The notes beneath the pieces are model-generated. The model had not been told where the DNA came from. It saw only the letters and a list, made by a program, of their open reading frames with translations, and did not search any database. Source: Acidobacteriaceae bacterium (lineage in GTDB: Bacteria; Acidobacteriota; Terriglobia; Terriglobales; Acidobacteriaceae). Taken from it: 5,366 nt of DNA. The position numbers and the translations under genes are program-made. The stretch spans positions 3,614-8,979 of the forward strand of contig PLSH01000185.1 of the NCBI GenBank assembly GCA_003165095.1, written 5' to 3'. Below, in pieces: positions 1 through 4,958 of the stretch (positions within the stretch are counted from its first letter, which is position 1; each line of letters opens with the position of its first letter).

Positions 1-150
1 GGCGTCGTCAATCGCGCGATCACCGATCTTTGCGTACTCGATATCACGCCTTCGGGCTTTGAAGCGATTGAATTGGCGGAGGGCGTTACGCGGCGCCAGG
101 TGGAGGAGCGAACCGAAGCTCCGGTCCGCTTCGGCGATGGCGTGAACTAA
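1..150 (+). CDS. scoB: 3-oxoacid CoA-transferase subunit B, C-terminal end (partial)
   Basis: This is the 3' end of a gene entering from the left; 49 codons remain before TAA at 148-150. The translation reads GVVNRAITDLCVLDITPSG, then FEAIELAEGVTRRQVEERTEA and a short tail. The pattern V-x-x-x-I/V-T-D-L-x-V-(L/F)-D followed by E-L-A-x-G-V-T-x-x-x-V-x-x-x-T-E-A is the typical C-terminus of the beta subunit of succinyl-CoA:3-ketoacid (or related acetate/butyrate-acetoacetate) CoA-transferases. These enzymes move CoA between succinyl-CoA and acetoacetate with an alpha subunit, usually encoded just upstream, in the cytoplasm. The catalytic glutamate lies further N-terminal, outside the window, so substrate and activity cannot be judged. 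The family assignment rests on the tail only. The stop codon overlaps the convergent xseB stop. Confidence 0.8.
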   Translation, partial: GVVNRAITDLCVLDITPSGFEAIELAEGVTRRQVEERTEAPVRFGDGVN

Positions 151-374
151 AACGGCTTCTCGGTGAGAAACGGCTCCGCCTTCAGCGACCCGTCGCGCTG
201 CTTGACGAGCATCTGCACCTTGCCCTCGGCCGCATCGAGTTCCTGCTTGCAGACCGCCGACAAACCCATGCCTTCCTCGAAGAGTTTCAACGACTCCTCG
301 AGCGCCAGATCGCCTTTTTCCAATTGTTCGACGATGGTTTCCAGTTTCTTGAGCGATTCTTCAAACGAGGGCAT
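147..374 (-). CDS. xseB: Exodeoxyribonuclease VII small subunit
   Basis: XseB is the small subunit of exonuclease VII, a cytoplasmic nuclease that degrades single-stranded DNA into acid-insoluble oligonucleotides together with the catalytic XseA subunit. The 75-aa product has the whole family signature: SFEESLKKLETIVEQLEKGD at residues 3-22, then LALEESLKLFEEGM at 23-36 and a second helix ending ELDAAEGKVQML (45-56). Two amphipathic helices form the usual coiled-coil hairpin. Length is normal for the family. I chose ATG at 374 because a GGAG sits 8 nt upstream (386-383). The GTG at 383 would add three residues but lies inside that Shine-Dalgarno sequence. The gene follows the fused methyltransferase/reductase gene with a 5-nt gap (or a 4-nt GTGA overlap with the GTG start), so translation is probably coupled. 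xseA is not in the window. Confidence 0.93.
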   Translation of the reverse strand: MPSFEESLKKLETIVEQLEKGDLALEESLKLFEEGMGLSAVCKQELDAAEGKVQMLVKQRDGSLKAEPFLTEKPF

Positions 375-379
375 GGCAT

Positions 380-2266
380 TCACTCCGAGATGATGTTTCC
401 GGGCGGCAAGACGCTGGCAATGACTTCGGCCGCCACGTCGTAATGGCCGAAGGGCGCACTGACCTGCACACCCTGCACCAAGGGCCGCACCGCGGCCAGC
501 ATCTCCTGCGCGATCTTGACGCCCTCGCGCCGCGCGGCTTCAGGGGAATCAGCCTGGGCCATGCGGAGCATGATCTCCTCGGGGATTGAGACGCGGAGAT
601 CGTTTTTCATGAACTCGGCGTTGCGCAGGCTGGTGAGCGGCCAGATTTCCGCGATCACCGGAATCCGGTGGTCCCCGATGCGCTGCATGAAAGCCTCGAG
701 CAGCCTCAAGTCGAAGACCGACTGGGTGATGGCGTACTCGGCGCCGGCCTCCACCTTGTAGGCGAAGCGGCGCAGCTCATTTTCGATGTCGGGCGCGCCG
801 GGATTGGCGACCACACCGACGGTAAAGTTGGTGCTGGCGCCGATGGCATTTGAACCAATATCGAGCCCGCGATTGAGGCGCTGTACGATGTTGACCAACC
901 CGATGGAATCTACGTCAAATACGGCAGTAGCGTCGGGGTAGTTTCCCAGCTTGGGCGGCTCGCCCGTCAGGCAGAGGATATTGCGCAGCCCAATCGACGA
1001 AGCTCCGAGAAGATCCGACTGGATGGAAAGCAGATTGCGGTCGCGGCAGGTGTAATGAAGGATGGTTTCGATTCCGGTATGCTGCTGAATTTGAATGCAG
1101 AGGCTTTGCGCGCTCATGTGGGCCGAGGCGCGCGGCGAATCGGTCACGGTGATGGCATGCACGCCGAGCGTGGCCAGCATGGCCGCTGCCGCGATTTCGT
1201 TGGAGCAGTCGATGCCCCGGGGCGGAATGACTTCGACCAGGGTTACGAACTGTTTCTCGGAGAGCAGCGATCCGAGGCGGGAGCGCGCGCCCAGCGGAGC
1301 CGGGGGAGTCTCGGTATTGGGAGCCGGCGCCACGCCCGATGTCTCGACGCGCGCCTGCTCGTCGAGCGCCCGCATGGCCGCGCGCATGGCGCGGATGTGG
1401 TTGGGGGTGGTGCCGCAGCATCCGCCCACCAACTGGACGCCGGCCATAATGGCTTTTCGCGCAAAGCTGGCCATGTACTCCGGCGAGCACAGGTAGATGT
1501 TTCGTCCCTCGACGGCGCGTGGCAGTCCAGCATTGGGCATGGCGGCCAGGGGCAGCGTGGTGGCGGCGCGCATGGCCTCAGCGGCGGTGAGCACCGTGGT
1601 TGGCCCGGTGGAACAATTGACTCCGACAGCGCTGGCGCCCCACTCCGTCAGCAGCGCCGCGGCTTGTGCGGCCGACGAGCCGTCAAGGCAGTTGCCGTCG
1701 TCGTCCACGGTGACCATGACCAGGACGGGCAGATGCGGCGCGACCGACTTTGCCGCTTCCAGGGCCTGGCGGGCTTCATTCAGGGCCGGCATGGTCTCAA
1801 TGATCAGCAGATCGACGCCGATTCCCGGTCCTCCCTCGGCCAGCACGGCGATTTGCTCGGCAAATGCTACCCGAGCCTCATCCAGGCCGGTTTTGCCCAG
1901 CGGTTCCAGCCGCACCCCCAGCGGACCTACCGAGCCGGCCACCCAGGCCTCGCCTGCCTGCTTTTCCTTGAAGCGCTCGACGGCCTGGCGCGCCAGTTGA
2001 ACGCCCGCCGCGTTGATCTCTTTCAGCTTGCTGCCCAGTCCGTGCCGGGCGAGGCGGAGGCAGTTGGCGCCAAAGGTATTGGTTTCAAGAATCTCCGCGC
2101 CGGCCTGCAGGTACTCCTGGTGCACGGAGAGAATCAGGCCGGGGTCGGAAAGATTGAGCTCGTCAATGCAGCGGTTGACGAAAACGCCGCGGGCGTAGAG
2201 CACCGTGCCCATGGCGCCGTCGGCCAGCATGGGGCGCTCGGCAAAGATCTCGGCAAAGTTGGTCAT
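380..2266 (-). CDS. yitJ: Bifunctional homocysteine S-methyltransferase / 5,10-methylenetetrahydrofolate reductase (YitJ-like)
   Basis: This is a 628-aa cytoplasmic fusion enzyme of one-carbon and methionine metabolism. Residues about 10-300 are a homocysteine S-methyltransferase domain: the start motif LADGAMGT (14-21), ETNTFGAN (61-68), and the zinc-binding cysteines in GVNCSTGP (Cys218) and GGCCGTT (Cys283, Cys284). A proline/alanine-rich linker spans about 305-332. Residues about 335-595 are a FAD-dependent methylenetetrahydrofolate reductase: LVEVIPPRG with the expected catalytic Glu345, HYTCRDRN (404-411), LCLTGEPPKLGNYPDAT (431-447) and AITQSVFD (512-519). Both active sites look intact, and length and order match Bacillus YitJ (about 610 aa). 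It lacks the pterin-binding and cobalamin-binding domains of MetH, so the methyl donor used by the first domain is not obvious. The start is ATG at 2266; no strong Shine-Dalgarno sequence is seen. It heads a minus-strand operon with xseB. Confidence 0.93.
   Translation of the reverse strand: MTNFAEIFAERPMLADGAMGTVLYARGVFVNRCIDELNLSDPGLILSVHQEYLQAGAEILETNTFGANCLRLARHGLGSKLKEINAAGVQLARQAVERFKEKQAGEAWVAGSVGPLGVRLEPLGKTGLDEARVAFAEQIAVLAEGGPGIGVDLLIIETMPALNEARQALEAAKSVAPHLPVLVMVTVDDDGNCLDGSSAAQAAALLTEWGASAVGVNCSTGPTTVLTAAEAMRAATTLPLAAMPNAGLPRAVEGRNIYLCSPEYMASFARKAIMAGVQLVGGCCGTTPNHIRAMRAAMRALDEQARVETSGVAPAPNTETPPAPLGARSRLGSLLSEKQFVTLVEVIPPRGIDCSNEIAAAAMLATLGVHAITVTDSPRASAHMSAQSLCIQIQQHTGIETILHYTCRDRNLLSIQSDLLGASSIGLRNILCLTGEPPKLGNYPDATAVFDVDSIGLVNIVQRLNRGLDIGSNAIGASTNFTVGVVANPGAPDIENELRRFAYKVEAGAEYAITQSVFDLRLLEAFMQRIGDHRIPVIAEIWPLTSLRNAEFMKNDLRVSIPEEIMLRMAQADSPEAARREGVKIAQEMLAAVRPLVQGVQVSAPFGHYDVAAEVIASVLPPGNIISE
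383..386 (-). promoter_or_regulatory. Shine-Dalgarno of xseB, embedded in the end of the upstream gene
   Basis: On the minus strand the sequence reads GGAG, TGAATGCC, ATG. The GGAG overlaps the last sense codon of the upstream gene by its final bases and shares a base region with its TGA stop (382-380). Spacing to the ATG at 374 is 8 nt. This decides the xseB start in favour of ATG 374 over GTG 383. Confidence 0.7.
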
Positions 2267-2289
2267 TCAATTGCCATGCTAACGCATTG

Positions 2290-2336
2290 CCGGGAATGTT
2301 GTACCCGGACGGACGCCGGCGATGCCCCAACCGGCG
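2290..2336 (-). promoter_or_regulatory. Tandem hairpins in the 5' leader of the fused methionine/folate gene
   Basis: Two perfect stems lie 24-70 nt upstream of the ATG at 2266. The first on the minus-strand transcript pairs 2336-2331 with 2319-2314 (CGCCGG with CCGGCG, 11-nt loop, plus one possible G-U pair outside). The second pairs 2308-2304 with 2294-2290 (CCGGG with CCCGG, 9-nt loop). No T-run follows either, so they are not intrinsic terminators. A leader regulatory role is inference only; part of the pairing may simply reflect high GC content. Confidence 0.3.
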
Positions 2337-2368
2337 CCCGCCGCCGCTGCCGGAGGAGCGGGTTGCTT

Positions 2369-2377
2369 TGTTATACT
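2369..2377 (+). promoter_or_regulatory. Candidate extended -10 promoter (TGTTATACT) facing the lipoprotein gene
   Basis: TGT followed by TATACT (2372-2377) fits a sigma-70 extended -10 element, with TG one base upstream of the hexamer. No good -35 is found at 16-18 bp upstream, which is tolerated for extended -10 promoters. The predicted start is near 2384, giving a leader of about 275 nt before the lipoprotein start at 2660. Promoter consensus in this phylum is assumed to be the standard one. Confidence 0.4.
2370..2375 (-). promoter_or_regulatory. Candidate -10 element (TATAAC) facing the methionine/folate operon
   Basis: On the minus strand 2375-2370 reads TATAAC, five of six matches to TATAAT. 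It shares the bases 2372-2375 with the plus-strand TATACT. No convincing -35 lies 16-18 bp upstream. Transcription would begin near 2363, leaving about a 97-nt leader that holds the two hairpins before the ATG at 2266. Confidence 0.3.
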
Positions 2378-2404
2378 TCGGGAGTCATAACTTGGGCGGA
2401 TTCC

Positions 2405-2435
2405 GGTTCCGGTCTGAAGGTTTCAGAGCGGAACC
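2405..2435. repeat. 31-nt near-perfect inverted repeat
   Basis: The left arm is GGTTCCG (2405-2411), G, TCTGAA (2413-2418). After a 3-nt centre GGT, the right arm is TTCAGA (2422-2427), G, CGGAACC (2429-2435). Thirteen of fourteen arm positions pair, with a single G/G mismatch at 2412/2428. Weaker pairing extends out to 2400/2440. No T-run follows on either strand, so it is not a normal intrinsic terminator. It could be a regulator binding site or, if transcribed from the -10 at 2372, a stable stem-loop near the 5' end of the lipoprotein leader. Confidence 0.75.
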
Positions 2436-2439
2436 AGAG

Positions 2440-2445
2440 TAAAAT
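2440..2445 (+). promoter_or_regulatory. Second candidate -10 element (TAAAAT)
   Basis: TAAAAT matches TATAAT in five of six positions and sits right after the inverted repeat. Seven bases after it, at 2452, begins the CGGAAAAAG arm of the long-range stem, where a transcript would be expected to start. No clear -35 is seen; the inverted repeat occupies that place. This is a weak call because short AT-rich boxes occur by chance. Confidence 0.22.
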
Positions 2446-2451
2446 CGCCCA

Positions 2452-2573
2452 CGGAAAAAGCGTTCAAAGTGGCCTTAATTTCCGCCTCACGGATCAGGAC
2501 CTGTCCGCGGGGAACCTGGGGAAAAGAAAGCCACCTGCGGGTTGTGCCTCAGGGTACGCCCACTCTTTTTCCG
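2452..2573 (+). other. Candidate structured RNA element closed by a long-range stem
   Basis: CGGAAAAAG (2452-2460) is exactly complementary to CTTTTTCCG (2565-2573). Just inside, AGTGG (2468-2472) is complementary to CCACT (2560-2564), which directly adjoins the first 3' arm; only a 7-nt bulge lies on the 5' side. This gives a 9+5 bp closing helix around about 87 nt. The interior holds a possible hairpin at 2490-2507. The same CTTTTTCC tract can instead pair with GGAAAA at 2520-2525, extended by GGGAA (2510-2514) with TTCCC (2580-2584). I considered 6S RNA, cobalamin, SAM and SRP RNA signatures and did not recognise any. It may be an independent small RNA or part of the lipoprotein mRNA leader. 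Confidence 0.3.
2490..2507. repeat. Imperfect palindrome CGGATCAGGACCTGTCCG
   Basis: CGGA-T-CAGG-A-CCTG-TCCG is symmetric apart from one extra T at 2494. As DNA it resembles an operator half-site pair. As RNA it can form CGGA-CA / TG-TCCG around the loop GGACC with one bulged T. It lies within the candidate structured element. Confidence 0.45.
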
Positions 2574-2646
2574 CTCGAATTCCCTGTCCGGTGCGGCCAG
2601 GCGCCATCAACTTGCTTACGTTGCGGCTTGTGCCGCGCTTTCGATC

Positions 2647-2650
2647 GAGG
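2647..2650 (+). promoter_or_regulatory. Shine-Dalgarno of the lipoprotein gene
   Basis: GAGG lies 9 nt upstream of the TTG start at 2660. A second AGGA (2654-2657) is only 2 nt from the TTG and is too close to be the main site. Together with the Lys-Lys-Arg that follows, this supports TTG 2660 as the start. Confidence 0.5.
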
Positions 2651-2659
2651 TAAAGGATT

Positions 2660-4147
2660 TTGAAGAAGAGAAGTCTTTGGATAAGCGCCGCCGCCGCCTT
2701 GGCGGTTGCAGCTTCGCTGGCAGGTTGTGGAAGTACCACCTATTTTGACGGCCGCGTACTGCCGCCCAGCGGGTTGAAGAACCGCGTAATGATCGCAATC
2801 CAGAACCCCGGCACACTCAGCAAGGGTGCGCTGGCGATTGTGGACGCGTACTACGACATCCGCGGCGGTTACACGGGCATACCGGGTACCTTCTCTGTGG
2901 CGGGCTACGGCGGACAGTTGCCGATCTCAATCCAGAACATGCCTGAAGAGCAGTTAGGCGCGGTCTACGGCGAGGGCGACGGCAGCCTGGGTCTGGCCAA
3001 CTACGCAAACGAGAAAAGCGCCGGCACCGTGGGCGGTTTGAACGGCCCGTCCGCCAGCGTCTTCATGACGCGCAACAAGGCATACGTTTTTGCGGCCAGC
3101 CAGACGAACCACATCTTCACCATCGTCAATCAGAGTTCCGGCGGATCTTATGGGCTCAGCCTGCCCGGGGTCTACCGGGTCAGTGTCAATCCGGGTGGCT
3201 CCGTTGCGCTGGCATTTGTGCAGAACTCCAACTACGCTTACTACCCCATACAGCTCAGCACACAGCAGACCCTGTCTTATTCCGGCGGACCGTCGACCTG
3301 GCCGAAAGCGGCGGTCGACTGCGAGCCGCAGAACGCGCCCGCCTGGTGCCTTTTCCAAATGCAGAGTCCCGACCAGGTGGACTCCACCGGCAACTATTAC
3401 GGAGCCCCGCTCAGCTTCGACCGGCCGGTGAAGGCGGTCTTCTCGGCCGATGGCAATACAGCCTACATTCTGAACTGCGGGCCGGAGTGCGGCGGCTCCA
3501 AATCCTCGGTTTCGCTGGTACCGGTTGCCCCGCTCATTTTCGTGCTCGGCAAGAGTTCCGGACTGCTGCCGTGCAACTCCGCGCCCTGTTCCAATTCCGA
3601 GAGCGCGCCGATCGTGAATATTCCGATTCCCGGCGGGGCCAGCAATGCCCTGGTGGATACTTCGACCATGTACGTGGTAGGCCAGAAGCCGCAGTTGATA
3701 TCCGGCCTGACGCTTTTTGGCGGCAATCTCACTGTGGTGAATCTGGGCACCAATAAGGTGAGCAGTTCGGTCGCGATCAGCGACGGCGAGCCGGGCGCGG
3801 TCAGCCGCATGCTGGAGGCCGACGACAACACGCTTTGGATCGGCATGAACGGATGCACGGTAGGCGTCCGCTACGCTACCAACCCGGCCAGCGGATACGG
3901 CTGCCTGACTCTGTACAACACTTCCACGAGCACGGTGACACTGCTCGAGCCCTACTTGGGCGACGCGACCGGCATTGCCGCGGTTACCGGGCTGCACAAG
4001 ATCTACACCGTTGAAGGCGGACAGGTGTACATCTACTCGACCGTGGACGGTTCAGCGCTCGACAACCAGTACGTCATGATAACCGGTACCGCTTACGATG
4101 TAGCCTACATGGACGCGGTGACCGACTCCAATAACACTGTGTATTGA
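2660..4147 (+). CDS. Secreted lipoprotein with beta-propeller-like repeats, function unknown
   Basis: The 495-aa product starts at TTG and has a classic lipoprotein signal: MKKR, a hydrophobic Ala/Leu stretch (8-20), and lipobox LAGC with the lipidated Cys23. The mature part is rich in Gly, Ser, Asn, Tyr and Val. It has repeated short beta-strand pairs such as VKAVFSADGNTAYILNCG (258-275), VYRVSVNPGGSVALAFVQ (171-188), NALVDTSTMYVVGQ (329-342) and SRMLEADDNTLWIGMNGC (382-399). This pattern is typical of YncE/lactonase-like propellers. Eight cysteines fall in four close pairs (221/230, 273/277, 305/310, 399/415), suggesting disulfides outside the cytoplasm. No catalytic residues can be named; a scaffold or ligand-binding envelope role is inference. 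Its TGA overlaps the possible TTG start of the downstream deacetylase gene, so the two are probably co-transcribed. The signal peptide is certain; the fold is probable. Confidence 0.85.
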   Translation: MKKRSLWISAAAALAVAASLAGCGSTTYFDGRVLPPSGLKNRVMIAIQNPGTLSKGALAIVDAYYDIRGGYTGIPGTFSVAGYGGQLPISIQNMPEEQLGAVYGEGDGSLGLANYANEKSAGTVGGLNGPSASVFMTRNKAYVFAASQTNHIFTIVNQSSGGSYGLSLPGVYRVSVNPGGSVALAFVQNSNYAYYPIQLSTQQTLSYSGGPSTWPKAAVDCEPQNAPAWCLFQMQSPDQVDSTGNYYGAPLSFDRPVKAVFSADGNTAYILNCGPECGGSKSSVSLVPVAPLIFVLGKSSGLLPCNSAPCSNSESAPIVNIPIPGGASNALVDTSTMYVVGQKPQLISGLTLFGGNLTVVNLGTNKVSSSVAISDGEPGAVSRMLEADDNTLWIGMNGCTVGVRYATNPASGYGCLTLYNTSTSTVTLLEPYLGDATGIAAVTGLHKIYTVEGGQVYIYSTVDGSALDNQYVMITGTAYDVAYMDAVTDSNNTVY

Positions 4148-4152
4148 CCAAG

Positions 4153-4884
4153 ATGCCTGCCGAGGCCGCTGATTTGCGCGCCGATGTTCTGGCCATTGCA
4201 GCCCATCGTGACGATGTGGAACAGACGTGCGGCGGAACGCTGCTGCGCATGGCGGCGCGCGGCCTGCGCACCGCGATTCTCGACCTGACCCAGGGCGAAT
4301 CGGGAACGCGGGGGACGGCGGAAGAGCGCGCCCGCGAAGCCGAGGAAGCTGCCCGGCTGCTCGGCGTGGGCTGGCGCCAGGCGCTGACGCTTCCCGACGG
4401 CGCTATTGAAAACACGCTTCAGAATCGGCTGGAGATTGTTCGCGTGCTCCGCCTGCTGCGGCCGCGCGTGGTGATCCTGCCGTATTGGCAGGCCCGTCAT
4501 CCCGACCATGCCACGGTGGCCACTCTCGGCTACGACGCATGCTTTCTATCCGGACTGAGAAAAGTGGATACGGACGCCGATCCGCATCGTCCCTTCAAGA
4601 TTGTGTATGCCAGCCTCTACGCCGATGTCCGTCCCAGCTTTGTTGTCGACATTACGCCCTTCATCGAGCAGCGCCACCTGGCGCTGATGGCTTATCAATC
4701 TCAATATGCGAACCAAGCGGCCGGCAGCGCGCTGTTTGTTCCCGAGGAAGAGATTCGCGAGCGCACCCAAGCCGAGGCGCGCCACTACGGATTGCTGGCG
4801 GGAGTGCGGTATGGCGAGCCGTTTGTGCAGAAGGAAGTGGGGCTGGTGGACGACCTGACGCTGCTCCCGGTGCAATCGATCTGA
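4153..4884 (+). CDS. bshB1: BshB1-type bacillithiol biosynthesis deacetylase (PIG-L/LmbE family)
   Basis: This is a zinc-dependent N-acetylglucosaminyl deacetylase of the LmbE/PIG-L family, 243 aa from ATG 4153. BshB1 removes the acetyl group from GlcNAc-malate in bacillithiol synthesis, between BshA and BshC, in the cytoplasm. Evidence is ADVLAIAAHRDDVE (10-23) with His18 and Asp21 as expected zinc ligands and Asp20 as general base, CGGTLL (26-31), LDLTQGESGTRGTAEER (43-59), and HPDH (116-119) with His119 as third ligand. The C-terminal HYGLLAGVRYGEPFVQKE (211-228) is the BshB1-specific tail rather than that of a general LmbE protein. The usual Pro of AHPDD is Arg19. A TTG at 4144 overlapping the upstream TGA would add three residues. 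Neither start has a clear Shine-Dalgarno sequence, which suggests coupling to the lipoprotein gene. bshA and bshC are not in the window, so the pathway assignment is inferred from the family. Confidence 0.88.
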   Translation: MPAEAADLRADVLAIAAHRDDVEQTCGGTLLRMAARGLRTAILDLTQGESGTRGTAEERAREAEEAARLLGVGWRQALTLPDGAIENTLQNRLEIVRVLRLLRPRVVILPYWQARHPDHATVATLGYDACFLSGLRKVDTDADPHRPFKIVYASLYADVRPSFVVDITPFIEQRHLALMAYQSQYANQAAGSALFVPEEEIRERTQAEARHYGLLAGVRYGEPFVQKEVGLVDDLTLLPVQSI

Positions 4885-4899
4885 TTGCAGGCTGATTTT
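4871..4899 (+). terminator. Weak terminator-like hairpin at the end of the deacetylase gene
   Basis: TGCAATC (4871-4877) pairs perfectly with GATTGCA (4883-4889) around a 5-nt loop; the stop codon TGA (4882-4884) is inside the structure. A TTTT tract (4896-4899) follows 6 nt after the stem. The stem is only 7 bp with 3 G-C pairs and the T-run is short and displaced, so this is at best a weak intrinsic terminator. Confidence 0.3.
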
Positions 4900-4931
4900 C
4901 CGCGATAACAACTGCTTATCACGCTCCAAAA

Positions 4932-4937
4932 CATAAT
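4932..4937 (+). promoter_or_regulatory. Possible -10 element upstream of the methyltransferase
   Basis: CATAAT lies in the only clearly AT-rich stretch of the window (4925-4960). It matches the -10 consensus in five of six positions, but no -35 is evident at a suitable distance. Transcription would start near 4944, placing the ribosome-binding-site hairpin in the leader. TTATAT at 4947-4952 is an alternative. Confidence 0.25.
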
Positions 4938-4958
4938 AACTTTGCCTTATATCAAGCA

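Larger units (their letters stand above)
2267..2659. other. Divergent intergenic region, 393 bp, without a convincing gene
   Basis: This region separates the minus-strand methionine/folate gene from the plus-strand lipoprotein gene. Open frames here are short and have no recognisable product or good ribosome-binding site. It contains, left to right: two GC-rich hairpins in the fused-gene leader (2290-2336), a GC-rich block (2331-2361), overlapping opposite-facing -10 elements (2369-2377), a 31-nt inverted repeat (2405-2435), a TAAAAT box (2440-2445), a long-range complementary pair (2452-2460 with 2565-2573), an imperfect palindrome (2490-2507), a small hairpin GCGGC-TTGT-GCCGC (2623-2636), and the lipoprotein Shine-Dalgarno (2647-2650). 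I recognise no known riboswitch or RNA family in it. Confidence 0.75.

Noticed and set aside
2263..2277. Four-codon leader peptide (ATG GCA ATT GAA TGA) overlapping the start of the fused gene
   Set aside because: Too short, no ribosome-binding site and no Met or other regulatory codons beyond the start; likely chance.
2352..2366. GAGGAGCG-GGTTGC resembling the start of an SAH riboswitch
   Set aside because: It is on the plus strand, facing away from the methionine gene, and the later conserved CAGGCUCGG-like segment is missing.
2452..2640. 6S RNA, cobalamin riboswitch or SRP RNA in the divergent region
   Set aside because: Fragments such as GGGAA, GCCAC and CCTGCGG looked suggestive, but the order of conserved cores and the overall length do not fit any of these families as I know them.
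1055..2653. Long plus-strand open frame (532 codons) opposite the methionine/folate gene
   Set aside because: It is antisense to a gene with clear family motifs along its full length; the translation is Arg/Gly/His-rich with no domain, as expected for a shadow frame in GC-rich DNA.
2469..2663. Possible small plus-strand gene (64 codons) in the divergent region
   Set aside because: No ribosome-binding site, no recognisable motif, and it overlaps the proposed RNA stems and the lipoprotein start.
2494..2739. Possible small minus-strand gene (81 codons) upstream of the methionine/folate operon
   Set aside because: It overlaps the lipoprotein signal-peptide region antisense and has no convincing start or homology.
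2954..3997. Minus-strand open frame (347 codons) opposite the lipoprotein gene
   Set aside because: The plus frame has a complete lipoprotein signal and propeller-like repeats. The minus translation shows only shadow-type composition.
4904..4920. GATAA-N7-TTATC inverted repeat upstream of the methyltransferase
   Set aside because: Only 5 bp, AT-rich and without a T-run; below what I would call a terminator or operator.
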